Source of the DNA: Labedaea rhizosphaerae
Lineage (GTDB): Bacteria; Actinomycetota; Actinomycetes; Mycobacteriales; Pseudonocardiaceae
DNA: 64,000 nucleotides
Reading direction: 5' to 3'
Assembly: GCF_004362825.1 (NCBI RefSeq)
Contig: NZ_SNXZ01000002.1
Coordinates: forward strand, 496,001-560,000
Below, piece by piece: positions 1-8,808 of the stretch; position 1 is the first letter of the stretch; every line of letters begins with the position of its first letter. A program made the position numbers and the translations under genes. Under the pieces are notes generated by a model. That model was given only the letters and a program-made list of their open reading frames with translations, had not been told where the DNA came from and made no database searches.

Positions 1-357
1 CTGTACCTCGGCAAGCTCGTGGAAGTCGGTCCGGCACGCCGGATCTACGAGAGCAGCGCCCACCCGTACACACGCGCCTTGATCGACGCGATCCCGGTGC
101 CGGATGTGTCGCAAGCCCGAAGCAGGACCCGGCACATCGGCGGCGAGCTTCCCTCGGCGACCAACCCTCCGAGCGGTTGCCGGTTCCGCACCCGGTGCCC
201 CTTGGCGCAGCCGGTGTGCGCGCAGGAGGAGCCACCGATGCGGCCGTTCGGGCCGGACCACTTCGGTGCTTGCCACTTCCCGCTCCAGCGCCCCGTCCCA
301 ACGCAACCCAACGAGTGGGCCGTCGCGTCGCCCACCCAGATCCGCAGGCCGCGATGA
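1..357 (+). CDS. Oligopeptide/dipeptide ABC transporter ATP-binding protein, C-terminal part
   Basis: The window opens inside this gene, in frame 1, and 118 residues remain. The visible part is the tail that follows the nucleotide-binding domain in DppD/DppF/OppD/OppF-type ATPases: a VEVGPARRIYESSAHPYTRALIDAIP stretch split over residues 7-32, then a Cys-rich oligo_HPY segment (CRFRTRCPLAQPVCAQE, near residues 60-76). In this family the tail contributes to substrate-specific peptide importers at the inner face of the membrane. Walker motifs and the partner permeases lie outside the window. A strong hairpin follows the stop codon. The family call is confident; the substrate is not known. Confidence 0.88.
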   Translation: MYLGKLVEVGPARRIYESSAHPYTRALIDAIPVPDVSQARSRTRHIGGELPSATNPPSGCRFRTRCPLAQPVCAQEEPPMRPFGPDHFGACHFPLQRPVPTQPNEWAVASPTQIRRPR

Positions 358-373
358 GTTCCATGCACATCGA

Positions 374-409
374 GGGGTCGCGGACCGGCCCTCGTCGGTC
401 CGCGACCCC
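374..409. terminator. Bidirectional terminator hairpin between convergent genes
   Basis: A perfect 14-bp inverted repeat (ggggtcgcggaccg at 374-387, cggtccgcgacccc at 396-409) with an 8-nt loop sits 17 bp after the ABC ATPase stop and 18 bp beyond the sedolisin gene's stop on the other strand. No U-tract is obvious on either strand, which is common for actinobacterial terminators. The position between two convergent genes supports a bidirectional role. Confidence 0.75.
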
Positions 410-426
410 GTTGCCGGTTCCTGGTG

Positions 427-2451
427 TCAGCGGTTCGTGGCCGCCACGTTGGCCGGCGTCACGAAGCTGCCGCTGTTGACCTGGAACGTGGTCTGCACCG
501 ACAGCGTCCCGCCCGCCGGGATGGTGCCCGTACCGGTGACCACGACGTGACCGGTGTTGCTGACGATCGTGCCCGGGTTGACCGTCCACAGGTACTCGCT
601 GGTCGGGATGTCGAAGGTGACCTTCCACCCGGTGACCGCCGTGCTGCCCGTGTTGGTGATGGTCACGTGGCCGAACGCGCCCCACCCGTAGTCGTAGTCG
701 AGGGTGAACGCCGCCTTCAGGGTGCTGGTCGACGCCGGGTTGATCGTCCAGGTGAAGCTCGCCTGGGCGGTCTTGCCGTTCGCGTCGGTCACGGTGACGG
801 TGGTCGCCGACTGGCCGGCGGTGGTGGGCGTGCCCGAGATCGTCCCGGACGAGCTGTCGATCGACAGACCGGCAGGCAAACCACTGGCGCTGAACGAATA
901 CGGCGTGGTGCCGCCGGTCGCCTTGATCGGCAGGTTCACCGCTTGGCCCACCGTGCCGGTCTGGTTACCGGGGTTGGTGATCGCCGGCTGACCGACCGCG
1001 GTCACCGTCCAGTTGAACGTTGCCGTGCCCGACTTGCCTGCGCTGTCGGTCGCGGTCACCGTCACCGCCGTCGGCCCACCCGCGGTGGTGGGCGTGCCCG
1101 AGATCGCCCCGGACGAGCTGTCGATCGACAGACCGGCAGGCAACCCCTTGGCGCTGAACGTGTACGGGCTGGTGCCGCCGCTCGCGGTGATCTTCAGGTT
1201 GACCGCCTGGCCCACCGTGCTGCTCTGGTCACCCGGGTTCTGCACGGTCACTGAACCGTTGCCGCCACCGGGAAGCAGGCCCGCGGTGCCGTTGGGCGTG
1301 CCGAGACCGGTCGGGCCGTCCCAGCCGGTGCCCGCGTTGCAGACCACCGTGCCGCAGCCGCCGTTGCTGCCCGAGGTGATGTCGTTGAAGTTGCCCGGGT
1401 GCGCGTACGGGTAGGACGCCGCGTTGTCGCCGCTGTTCGGCGCGCCGGCCAGCGCCCAGATGCCCGCCACGATCGGGGTGGCGAGGCTGGTGCCGCCCCA
1501 CTGCGACGTCGCGCCGTTCTGGTAGATCACGATGCCGGTGTTGGGGTCGCCCTCGGCGGAGATGTCGGACGTGGCGCGTTTGCTGCAGCTGGTCGTGACG
1601 TTCTGGTAGCTCGGCTTGCCGAACTTGCTCGAGCAGCCGCTGCCACCCTTGTTCCACGCCGTTTCGGTGAAGCCACGGCTGTTGCTCGACGGCGTCAACG
1701 TGGTGCCGCCGACCGCGACGACCTCCGGCGAGCTGGCCGGGTACTCGGTCGAACTGCCGGACTCGGTGCCGTTGTCACCGGTCGCCGCGGCGATCATGAC
1801 GCCCGGGTGGTTGTAGTGGGTCTCCGAGTCCGACGGGATGGAACTCTCGTGATCGGCGTAGCTGTTGGAGACGAACTTCGCGCCCAACCGCACGGCACTG
1901 TCCACCGCCTCCCCGAGGTCGGTGTCGTCGTTGGTGTTGCCCTCGACGAGCAGGATGTGGCAGTCGGGGCAGACCGCGCTGACCGCGTCCACGTCGATGG
2001 TCATCTCGGTGGCCCAGCCCGAGTCGGTTTGCGTGGGCAGGTTGCTCGAGCCGTCCTGGCCGACGACCTTGAGACAGCCGTTGGCCTTGGTGCACGGCGG
2101 AAGGCCCCAGTGGCTGCGGTAGTCGCCCAGGTCCCGTTCGATGTTGGGGTCGTGGAAGGCGTCGACGACGGCGACCGTCGCGCCGTTGCTCTTCAGGCCG
2201 GTGACGCCGTAGGCCTTCTGCAGGTCGGTGGGGCTGACCGCGGTCGCGGGCGCGGCGCTGGTGCCGGGAACGAGCTGGATCGCCTGGCACTTGGCGTGAC
2301 CGGCCGGTGCGGTGGCACACGAGGCGGGCACGAGTTGGGGCACGGTGGCGGCCGAGGCCACGGGTGCCTGGCCGACCGCCACCCCCAAGCCGGCGGCGAG
2401 CAGAGCCGCACCGGTCACCGCTAGGCGCCGCACAGCTGACACAACACGCAT
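427..2451 (-). CDS. Secreted S53 (sedolisin) serine-carboxyl protease with two Ig-like domains and a C-terminal CBM2-like domain
   Basis: A 674-residue exported protease. The start is the ATG at 2451, because an AGAAGGGA ribosome site lies about 12 nt upstream and a Sec signal peptide (RR, then a hydrophobic core, then ASAA) follows at once. The sedolisin catalytic set is visible: Glu149 and Asp153 in GWATEMTIDVD, the oxyanion Asp226 in ATGDNG and Ser322 in GGTSLATP. Two putative Ig-like (He_PIG type) domains follow at about residues 395-570. The last ~100 residues resemble a family 2 cellulose-binding module (GWGAFGHVTITNTG, then a Trp-containing core). The usual long N-terminal pro-domain of S53 enzymes is absent, so activation may differ. 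Likely role: extracellular protein degradation, perhaps on polysaccharide-bound substrate. The HTH-ATPase regulator at 2640 is divergently transcribed and could control it. Confidence 0.9.
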   Translation of the reverse strand: MRVVSAVRRLAVTGAALLAAGLGVAVGQAPVASAATVPQLVPASCATAPAGHAKCQAIQLVPGTSAAPATAVSPTDLQKAYGVTGLKSNGATVAVVDAFHDPNIERDLGDYRSHWGLPPCTKANGCLKVVGQDGSSNLPTQTDSGWATEMTIDVDAVSAVCPDCHILLVEGNTNDDTDLGEAVDSAVRLGAKFVSNSYADHESSIPSDSETHYNHPGVMIAAATGDNGTESGSSTEYPASSPEVVAVGGTTLTPSSNSRGFTETAWNKGGSGCSSKFGKPSYQNVTTSCSKRATSDISAEGDPNTGIVIYQNGATSQWGGTSLATPIVAGIWALAGAPNSGDNAASYPYAHPGNFNDITSGSNGGCGTVVCNAGTGWDGPTGLGTPNGTAGLLPGGGNGSVTVQNPGDQSSTVGQAVNLKITASGGTSPYTFSAKGLPAGLSIDSSSGAISGTPTTAGGPTAVTVTATDSAGKSGTATFNWTVTAVGQPAITNPGNQTGTVGQAVNLPIKATGGTTPYSFSASGLPAGLSIDSSSGTISGTPTTAGQSATTVTVTDANGKTAQASFTWTINPASTSTLKAAFTLDYDYGWGAFGHVTITNTGSTAVTGWKVTFDIPTSEYLWTVNPGTIVSNTGHVVVTGTGTIPAGGTLSVQTTFQVNSGSFVTPANVAATNR
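821..1143. repeat. Near-identical 59-bp direct repeat inside the protease gene
   Basis: Positions 821-879 and 1085-1143 differ at one base over 59 bp. They encode the same strand-turn part of the two Ig-like domains (core PAGLSIDSSSG and ISGTPTTAG). The near-identity at DNA level, while the flanks have diverged, points to recent duplication or ongoing gene conversion between the domains. Confidence 0.85.
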
Positions 2452-2639
2452 TTGCTGGGTCCATCCCTTCTGTCCGCGCACACCCATGACTGGGCTGCCC
2501 ACTCATTTGTGGCCACGAGGACCTCGGCCTCCAGGAACAACAGGCACAACCGGCGGACCACCGGCAGGAACAAACCGCGTGCGCATCGGCAACTGGGAAT
2601 CCTCGACATCGGCACTAGCCCGGACGGACCATTGGTGCC

Positions 2640-5438
2640 GTGCCGATCACCGACAGCGCGGCGACGTTCGGGGCGGTACTCGGCCGCCTGCGCCGCGCGG
2701 CCGGCCTCACCCAGGAGGAGCTCGCGGAGCGCTGCGGCCTGAGCGTGCGCGGGGTCGGCAACCTGGAACGCGGCGCCCGCAGACCGCGCAAGTTCACCGT
2801 GGAGTTGCTGGCCGACGGGCTCGGCCTGATCGGCGAAGATCGCTCGGCCTTGTTCGAGGCCGCACGCGTGGCGCACCAGAGCGCCGTTCGGGATCGCGCG
2901 CCGCGGCCGGTCACCGGCCTGGTCGGCCGGGACAGCGCGCTGGCTTGCGTGGTGGAGCACCTGTCGGGCTCGGGCGCGCCGATGCTCCTGGTGACCGGGG
3001 CCGCCGGGATCGGCAAGTCGTCCCTGCTGGCCGAGGCCGCGACGCTGGCCGCCGCGGCGGGCATGACGGTGTTGCGCGCCGAGCACGAGCGCTTCGGCGA
3101 CGTGCCGTACGCACCGGTCGTCGACGCCGTCGTCGCGCACATGCGCGCGCTGCCTGAACCGGTTTCGTGTGCTCCGTCCGAGGACCGCGCGTGGCCGGTC
3201 ATGCCGTCGCATCGCACGCGCATGGCCGACGCCGTGACCAGGTTCCTGATCGGCGCCCGCGGCCCGCACGGCCTGCTGCTGGTGCTCGACGACCTGCACC
3301 GGGCCGGCCCGGACGGGCTCGAGCTGGTGGCCGAGGTGACGAAAGCCGGGCACCCGCACGGGATCCGGGTGATCGCCGCGTACCGGGACGGCGAGGTACC
3401 AGCCGACGGCCCGCTGGCCGACCTGGTCGATGGTCTGCTGCGGGCCGACCTCGTCGGGCACTGCCCCCTCGGGCCGCTCGCCGCGCCCGCCGCGGATGCG
3501 TTGGTACGGCAGGCCGCGGGAACCGACGACCTGCCACCCGACGCGGTGCAGCGCGCGCTCAGGCTGGCCGGCGGACTGCCGCTGTACCTGGTCCACCTCG
3601 GGAAGGCGCTCGCCGACCAGGACGCCGGCTCAGGCGGGCTGCCGTGGAGCTTGACGTGCTTGGTGCGCAAGCAGATCAGCGCGCTGCCCACCGCCACCGC
3701 CGACTTGCTGACCCTGCTCGCCGTCGGCACGGGCCGCCTGGGCGTGAACCGGCTGGCCGCGGCGATGGCATGCCCGGTCGCGGACCTGCCCGCGCTCCTC
3801 GCGCCGGCGCGGGCCGCGCGGCTGCTCGACGAGACCGACGACGGCGTGCGGCTGACCCACGAGCTGGTCGCCGAGGTCATCCAGGCCGACCTCGGCCCGA
3901 CCCGCCGCCACGCACTGCGGCAGCGGCTCGCCGAGACGGCGAGCACCCCACCGGTCTCGCGCGGCACGCTGCCCGCGTACCCCGTCAACCAGGCCCGGGA
4001 CGTCGAGCGGGTTTACACCGCCGTTCGCGAGGCTACCGCGCAGGCGGCCGCCGGCCGGCACCTTGCCGAACTGGTCGACTTGCTCGACCGTGTCGACCGC
4101 GGGTGCGTGGCGACGGACAACGCCGCCGACGCCGAAGAGGCGCTCGCCACGGCGTTGGCCGCGGCAGGTCGCTACGACGAGGCGCTGGCCACCGCGGAGC
4201 GGGCACTGCTCGCCCACCGACGGCACGGCAACAGCGACCGGGAGCAGCTGCTGACCGCGCGGATCGGCCACCTGCACGCGTTGCGCGGCTCGCCGCGGGA
4301 GGGCCTTGCGCGACTGGCGACCGCGTTCGCCGACGGCGACGGCGCGCCGTCGTTGCCGGCCCAGCTGCACCTGGCGAAGGCGGCCAACCTGTACCAAAGC
4401 GCACGCCACCGCGAAGCCAGGGACGAATGCTCGCGCTCGATCGCCGCGGCGACCAAGCACCAGGACGACCGTGCGATCGCGGCCGGGCCCCTGTGGCGTG
4501 GCCGCGCCGCGCGGTTGCTCAGCGACAACACGAATGCCCTGGCCGACCTGCACGCCGCGGCGTCACTCGCCGAGCTCTCCGGGGACACCGACACGCTCGT
4601 CCGCGCGCTGACCGGTGTTGCCGTGATCGCGCACTACCGGGGCGAGCTGACCAGAGCGGACCAGCAGTACCTGCGCATCCTCACGCTGGCCGAGCAGCAT
4701 GGTGACCAGGAGGTGCTCAGCCGCGCGGTGTGCAACGCGGGCGCGAGCGCGTTGTGGCTCGGGGACTGGAAGGCCGCCTACGAGCGGTTCGACCGGGCAC
4801 GGCTGCTGGGCAGCGGTGGCCCGGCGCTGTGCGAGGGCTGGGCGCTGGTGTGCCGGGGCACCTTGATGATCGCCGCGGGCGGGTTCGAGACCGTGGTGCC
4901 CGACCTGCACCGCGCCATCGCGATCGGTCGCGCCACCGGCAACCTCGACCTGGTCCGCAACGCCACGGCCACCGTCGCCGAGGGCGAGCTGCGCCGCGGT
5001 GCGGGCGAGCGCGCGATGCGGCTGCTGCTGCCCGTGCTCGACCCGACCGACGAGCAGGATTGGCAGGTCACCGACATGCTGCCAGTGGTTGCCGAGGCGT
5101 GTCTCGTCGCGGGCAGGCATGCCGAAGCCGAGCGGTTCGCCGCGGACGCCGTTCGCCGCGCCGAGAGCGTCGACCACCTGCTGGCACTGACCGATGCGTT
5201 GCGCGTCACCGCGCTCGTACGGGCCGAACTGGGTCAGCGTGGCGAGGCCGCCGAGGCGTTGGACGAGGCGCTCACGTTGGCCGAGCGGATGGGCTCGCCA
5301 CCGCTGGAGGCACGTGTGCGCGCGGCCTGGGCCCACGTCGCACGAAGCCAGGGCCGCGCCACAACGGCCGAACGGGAGCGTGACAAGGCCACGCGGCTGT
5401 TCACGGCGCTGCGCGCGGACCTGCGCACCGCCGTCTGA
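2640..5438 (+). CDS. HTH-XRE / AAA ATPase / TPR-like transcriptional regulator
   Basis: A 932-residue cytoplasmic STAND-type regulator. Residues ~10-60 form an XRE helix-turn-helix (LRRAAGLTQEELAERCGLS, then NLERGARRP). An AAA_16/LAL-like ATPase follows, with Walker A GAAGIGKSS at 120-128 and Walker B LVLDDLH with Asp217/Asp218. The C-terminal ~500 residues are Ala/Leu/Glu-rich helical hairpins typical of TPR solenoids. No LuxR-type HTH is seen at the C-terminus, so DNA binding presumably uses the N-terminal HTH. The start is GTG at 2640; a second GTG lies just upstream and the choice is uncertain. The gene is divergent from the secreted protease with a 188-bp shared promoter region, so it is a candidate regulator of that protease. 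The ligand is unknown. Confidence 0.85.
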   Translation: MPITDSAATFGAVLGRLRRAAGLTQEELAERCGLSVRGVGNLERGARRPRKFTVELLADGLGLIGEDRSALFEAARVAHQSAVRDRAPRPVTGLVGRDSALACVVEHLSGSGAPMLLVTGAAGIGKSSLLAEAATLAAAAGMTVLRAEHERFGDVPYAPVVDAVVAHMRALPEPVSCAPSEDRAWPVMPSHRTRMADAVTRFLIGARGPHGLLLVLDDLHRAGPDGLELVAEVTKAGHPHGIRVIAAYRDGEVPADGPLADLVDGLLRADLVGHCPLGPLAAPAADALVRQAAGTDDLPPDAVQRALRLAGGLPLYLVHLGKALADQDAGSGGLPWSLTCLVRKQISALPTATADLLTLLAVGTGRLGVNRLAAAMACPVADLPALLAPARAARLLDETDDGVRLTHELVAEVIQADLGPTRRHALRQRLAETASTPPVSRGTLPAYPVNQARDVERVYTAVREATAQAAAGRHLAELVDLLDRVDRGCVATDNAADAEEALATALAAAGRYDEALATAERALLAHRRHGNSDREQLLTARIGHLHALRGSPREGLARLATAFADGDGAPSLPAQLHLAKAANLYQSARHREARDECSRSIAAATKHQDDRAIAAGPLWRGRAARLLSDNTNALADLHAAASLAELSGDTDTLVRALTGVAVIAHYRGELTRADQQYLRILTLAEQHGDQEVLSRAVCNAGASALWLGDWKAAYERFDRARLLGSGGPALCEGWALVCRGTLMIAAGGFETVVPDLHRAIAIGRATGNLDLVRNATATVAEGELRRGAGERAMRLLLPVLDPTDEQDWQVTDMLPVVAEACLVAGRHAEAERFAADAVRRAESVDHLLALTDALRVTALVRAELGQRGEAAEALDEALTLAERMGSPPLEARVRAAWAHVARSQGRATTAERERDKATRLFTALRADLRTAV

Positions 5439-5471
5439 CGGCCGGGCAGGTTCGTCCGCCGACGTTGCGGC

Positions 5472-8201
5472 TCATGCTTTCGTGATGGTGAACCGGTAGT
5501 CGACCGGGTGAGCGGCCGCGGACCAGACCACGATGAGGTAGTGCCTGCCCGGTTCGAGGTCGGCGAGCGGGATGTCGAAACACGGCCCGGCGGGGCTGTA
5601 GGCGCGTGGCTGCGGCCCGTCCTCCACAACGGCGACGGCGACGCCCTCGCACGGTGCACCACCGGTCAGCTTGATCTTCGTCGGTTCCGTTACGGTCAGC
5701 GCGTGCAGGTCGACCCGGCCGGGCACGTCCAGCCGACCGTCCACTGTGGAGCCGAGGGTGGTGGGCAGCCTGCGCTCCTTGGCTGTCACGACCCGGAACG
5801 AGTAGGCACCGCCCGCCTCGTCGGGCCGGGAGACCACCAGCTGGTAGCTGCCGTGGGGCACGACCCGCCACTGGTTGTTGCGGGTGACCATGAAGCCCGG
5901 CTGCTGTCCCCCGTCTGGTCCGGCGATCTCGATCCGCAACGCGGGCGGGTCGCCCGTGACGTCCTCGAGCTGCACGACCGTCGCGTCACCGACGTCGAGC
6001 GGGTACACGACCTTGCCCGCCTTCTGCGTGATCTGCCCGCGAACCGTGTCACCGTCGTGCAGCGTGCCGTTGGGGTGCACCGTGTCCGGAGTGCCGCCGT
6101 TATCGGTGTTCGGTGAGGTCGCCGCGCTCGCCTGGTCCTGCGCCGCGCTGGTCACGAAGTCCGACTGCCCGGTCAACGCGACGTCGAGCACGCAGTCGTC
6201 CAGGAACGGCGCCGCCGTGACACCGACCGACCGGCAGATCTGCTCGGCCGTCGCGGTGTCCAGGTCCGCGCGCGTGACCTCGTCGTCCGGGAAGGTCGGA
6301 TCGGCGAACGTCTTGGGACTCTGACCGCTCGGGTAGTCGAACAGCGAGGTCGCCGCGGTGACCTGCCAGCCCGGCGCGAACACCCGGTACAGCTGGTCGA
6401 ACGACGGGCTCGCCGGCAGCGCCGACCCGCTCGGGCTCGCGAGGTCGTTGTCCGGGTTCCCGTCGAAGTCGCCGAGCAGTCCCCTGGTGCTGCCGCGGCG
6501 CGCGGTCGACGCCAGCACATCGACCTTGAGCCCCCAGCCACCGGTCACCTGCACCCACACCCGCGAGCCGTCCGGCCACCGCACCTCGTACTGGTCGCCG
6601 CCGTGGGTCAAGGTGCCGCCCTTGGGCAGTTTCGTGGACCCGGTGAACTCGCGGTCGATGCCGTTGAGCCGGACCCGCAGACCGGTGTCCTCCTGGTAGA
6701 TCCCCAGCCGGTCTCCGGCAACCGCCATCGCGACCGCGCGGTTCACGCTGACCTGCCGAGAACCGGGATACGGCACCTGGCGAACCTGGACCTGCAGATC
6801 GGTTCCGGACCGGACGGCGACGAATTCCCCGGCCGCCTGCAGGTCGTAGTGCCGACCATCGAATGTGGACAGGTGCGGGTCGCCGTTGGTGCCCGCGCAC
6901 CCAGATCCGGTGCAGATGTCGCTGGCGTTGGTGGGCCGGGGTGGCCCGGACGCGAGCTCGCACCCGTCGCCGGGCGGCAGCGTCACACCGCCGTAGCCGG
7001 TGCGCTGCGGCAGGCCCTGACCGGCGCGGTAGGCGTTCTCGGCCCGCGTGGCCTCCAGTTCGGTCCGTTCGATGGTTCCGTTGCCCGACAAGCACAAACC
7101 GGGTTTCTGCTCGCCTCGGGAGATCTGGTAGGCGTGGAACAGCTCGTGGTACAGCTCGGCGCAGTCGTTGGCCGGGGTGCCGTCGCTGTAGGGCGCCGTC
7201 GAATTCGGATCCCAGCTGATGATCGCGTCGGTGCCGACCTTGTTGGTCGCGTCCTGCGGGTTCGGGGTGTACGTGGCGCCGCGGGGCACGACCCCTTTCG
7301 CGATCACGATCAGCCTGTCGGTGCTGTTGATCCAGTCGATGATCTTCGACGGATCGCCGCCGGGCTTGCCGAACCCCGCCATGCACCGGGCTTCCGCGGC
7401 GGCGAACTTCGGGTCGGGCTTGGCGTCCGGTCTCGGTTTGGGTTGCACCAGAACCTTGGCACTGGCCGGATGGCTGGGCACTGTCGCCCAGAACGCCTGT
7501 GCGGCGAGCATCAGCAGGACCACTGCCGCCGCCCCGCGATGCCGGCGGGCCAAGAGGATCCAGCCGACGACGGCGAGCAGCACCACACCACCGCCGAGCA
7601 CCCACCACCACGGGAACGAGGGCGGGTGCGCCGGCGCGCCGACGGTGAACGAAACCGTGACCGGGTTGCTGAAGCCGGGGCAGGCACGCTTCGCCTCGTT
7701 CGCAACGGCCGGGTAGCCATAGACGACAGTGGCCGTGTACCGGCCCGCGCGGCCGACCGGCCAGCGGCTGAGCACGTTCTGCCCCGTGGCCGACAAGGAG
7801 ACCGCGTTCAGCACCGGTTCGGTGTCCCCAGGTCCGCCGGTCAGCTCGAGCGGCGCGGCACGCCCCGGTGCGGACAGGCTCGCGCCAAGCTGGTCGGCGA
7901 GGCTGTCGCTGTAGCCGATCGTGGTCAGCGCGGGCCGCACGGGGGCCCCGTCCACGGTGAGATCGGTGATCGACAGCGTGCCCGAGCCCAGCGAGCTGAG
8001 CAGGCAGGACCGGCCGTCCGCGACGGTCACGGTGAACCGCAGCCGCACCGGATCGCCGAGCGTGTAGGTCGAACTGGACGCGCCACCCGCGAGCGTCACG
8101 CCGCCGGCTTGAGCACCCGCTGGGCCGCCAGTGGCCAGTCCCGCACCCCACACCACGGCAACGACCAGTGCCGCCCGCGCCAGCCACCGTGCGCCACCCA
8201 T
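5472..8201 (-). CDS. Secreted/membrane protein with M91-like HExxH metalloprotease and von Willebrand factor D domains
   Basis: A 909-residue protein. The start at 8201 has a GAGGGAGAAG ribosome site and a signal peptide ending near AGAQA. An extracellular beta-rich N-terminal part is followed by one or two hydrophobic segments (about residues 195-250). Next comes a zinc-protease-like motif HELFH (His352-His356) with a downstream ELEATRAENAYR helix and a GLPQRTGYG segment, the layout of NleD-like M91 effector peptidases. A von Willebrand type D domain starts at GDPHLSTFDGRHYDL (about 437-580). The last ~200 residues resemble bacterial pre-peptidase-like beta domains. The M91-like region is flanked by membrane-spanning and vWD parts, which is an unusual combination. 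The substrate is unknown; proteolysis is inferred only from the motif. Confidence 0.75.
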   Translation of the reverse strand: MGGARWLARAALVVAVVWGAGLATGGPAGAQAGGVTLAGGASSSTYTLGDPVRLRFTVTVADGRSCLLSSLGSGTLSITDLTVDGAPVRPALTTIGYSDSLADQLGASLSAPGRAAPLELTGGPGDTEPVLNAVSLSATGQNVLSRWPVGRAGRYTATVVYGYPAVANEAKRACPGFSNPVTVSFTVGAPAHPPSFPWWWVLGGGVVLLAVVGWILLARRHRGAAAVVLLMLAAQAFWATVPSHPASAKVLVQPKPRPDAKPDPKFAAAEARCMAGFGKPGGDPSKIIDWINSTDRLIVIAKGVVPRGATYTPNPQDATNKVGTDAIISWDPNSTAPYSDGTPANDCAELYHELFHAYQISRGEQKPGLCLSGNGTIERTELEATRAENAYRAGQGLPQRTGYGGVTLPPGDGCELASGPPRPTNASDICTGSGCAGTNGDPHLSTFDGRHYDLQAAGEFVAVRSGTDLQVQVRQVPYPGSRQVSVNRAVAMAVAGDRLGIYQEDTGLRVRLNGIDREFTGSTKLPKGGTLTHGGDQYEVRWPDGSRVWVQVTGGWGLKVDVLASTARRGSTRGLLGDFDGNPDNDLASPSGSALPASPSFDQLYRVFAPGWQVTAATSLFDYPSGQSPKTFADPTFPDDEVTRADLDTATAEQICRSVGVTAAPFLDDCVLDVALTGQSDFVTSAAQDQASAATSPNTDNGGTPDTVHPNGTLHDGDTVRGQITQKAGKVVYPLDVGDATVVQLEDVTGDPPALRIEIAGPDGGQQPGFMVTRNNQWRVVPHGSYQLVVSRPDEAGGAYSFRVVTAKERRLPTTLGSTVDGRLDVPGRVDLHALTVTEPTKIKLTGGAPCEGVAVAVVEDGPQPRAYSPAGPCFDIPLADLEPGRHYLIVVWSAAAHPVDYRFTITKA

Positions 8202-8347
8202 TCGCTTCTCCCTCGCGTTCGACCCGTTGATCAGAGCGGGCCGAACGGCCGCTGATACATCAACAGCGGATCTTCCTGGGTACCGGCAGAGGGAAGCAGG
8301 TGCTCAAGCGGGGCATGCACGGAGCCTGCGCGTGGGCCGCTCTGATC

Positions 8348-8689
8348 TCACGACAACGGGTGGTGATCGACCAGTTCCTGGGGCGCGGTCAGCCGCCACG
8401 CCTCGTACAGCAGTTCGTTCAGCTCGTCCTCGGCGATCCGGCTCAGGTGGATGACGACCCAGCCGAAACCGCCCGCGGTGAACTGCTTTTCGAACACGTC
8501 CGGGCGCTCGGCCACGAGCGCAACCTGTTCGGACAACGTCTGCTTCAACCCAACCGTCTTCGTCCGCGGCCAGTGGTAGCCGAAGCGCTTCCCGGCGACG
8601 CTGAACGACAGGTAGTCGCGCGCCTTCGCCCGCTGCACCCCGGCGAGGCCGTCGACCATCCGCAGGAACCGTTCACTGGGCACACCCAC
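8348..8689 (-). CDS. MmcQ/YjbR family protein
   Basis: A small cytoplasmic protein of 113 residues with the typical YjbR fold sequence: FSVAGKRFGYHW near residue 30, then the basic TKTVGLKQTL segment and a C-terminal GGFGWVVIHLSRIAEDEL block. Family members adopt a CyaY-like fold and some bind DNA; no enzymatic role is established. The start is chosen as GTG at 8689, about 7 nt behind GGGAGAA, which gives the usual family length. An alternative GTG lies two codons downstream at 8683. The gene is monocistronic as far as can be seen. Confidence 0.8.
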   Translation of the reverse strand: MGVPSERFLRMVDGLAGVQRAKARDYLSFSVAGKRFGYHWPRTKTVGLKQTLSEQVALVAERPDVFEKQFTAGGFGWVVIHLSRIAEDELNELLYEAWRLTAPQELVDHHPLS

Positions 8690-8757
8690 GCCGCCATTCT
8701 CCCCTGGCCGCCCGGCCTGCGCGAACGTGTACGTGCTTGCCCTTGTCGTTCTTGGCC

Positions 8758-8783
8758 GCAGGTTCGAATCCTGCCCAATCGGG
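8758..8783 (+). other. tRNA T-arm-like fragment
   Basis: GCAGG-TTCGAAT-CCTGC (8758-8774) is a perfect 5-bp T-stem with a canonical T-loop, followed by CCAATCGGG. No matching 5' acceptor strand, D-arm or anticodon arm can be found in the preceding 80 nt, and there is no CCA. It is either a relic of a tRNA 3' end, as left by integrating elements, or a chance match. Confidence 0.35.
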
Positions 8784-8808
8784 GAACGGACGCAGGTGCG
8801 TGTGAGCG

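Noticed and set aside
6100-8187. Long minus-strand open frame (~695 codons) overlapping the M91/vWD gene
   Set aside because: It lies in another frame of the same strand, is Arg/Gly-rich throughout and has no family motif; the 909-residue frame has signal peptide, motifs and ribosome site.
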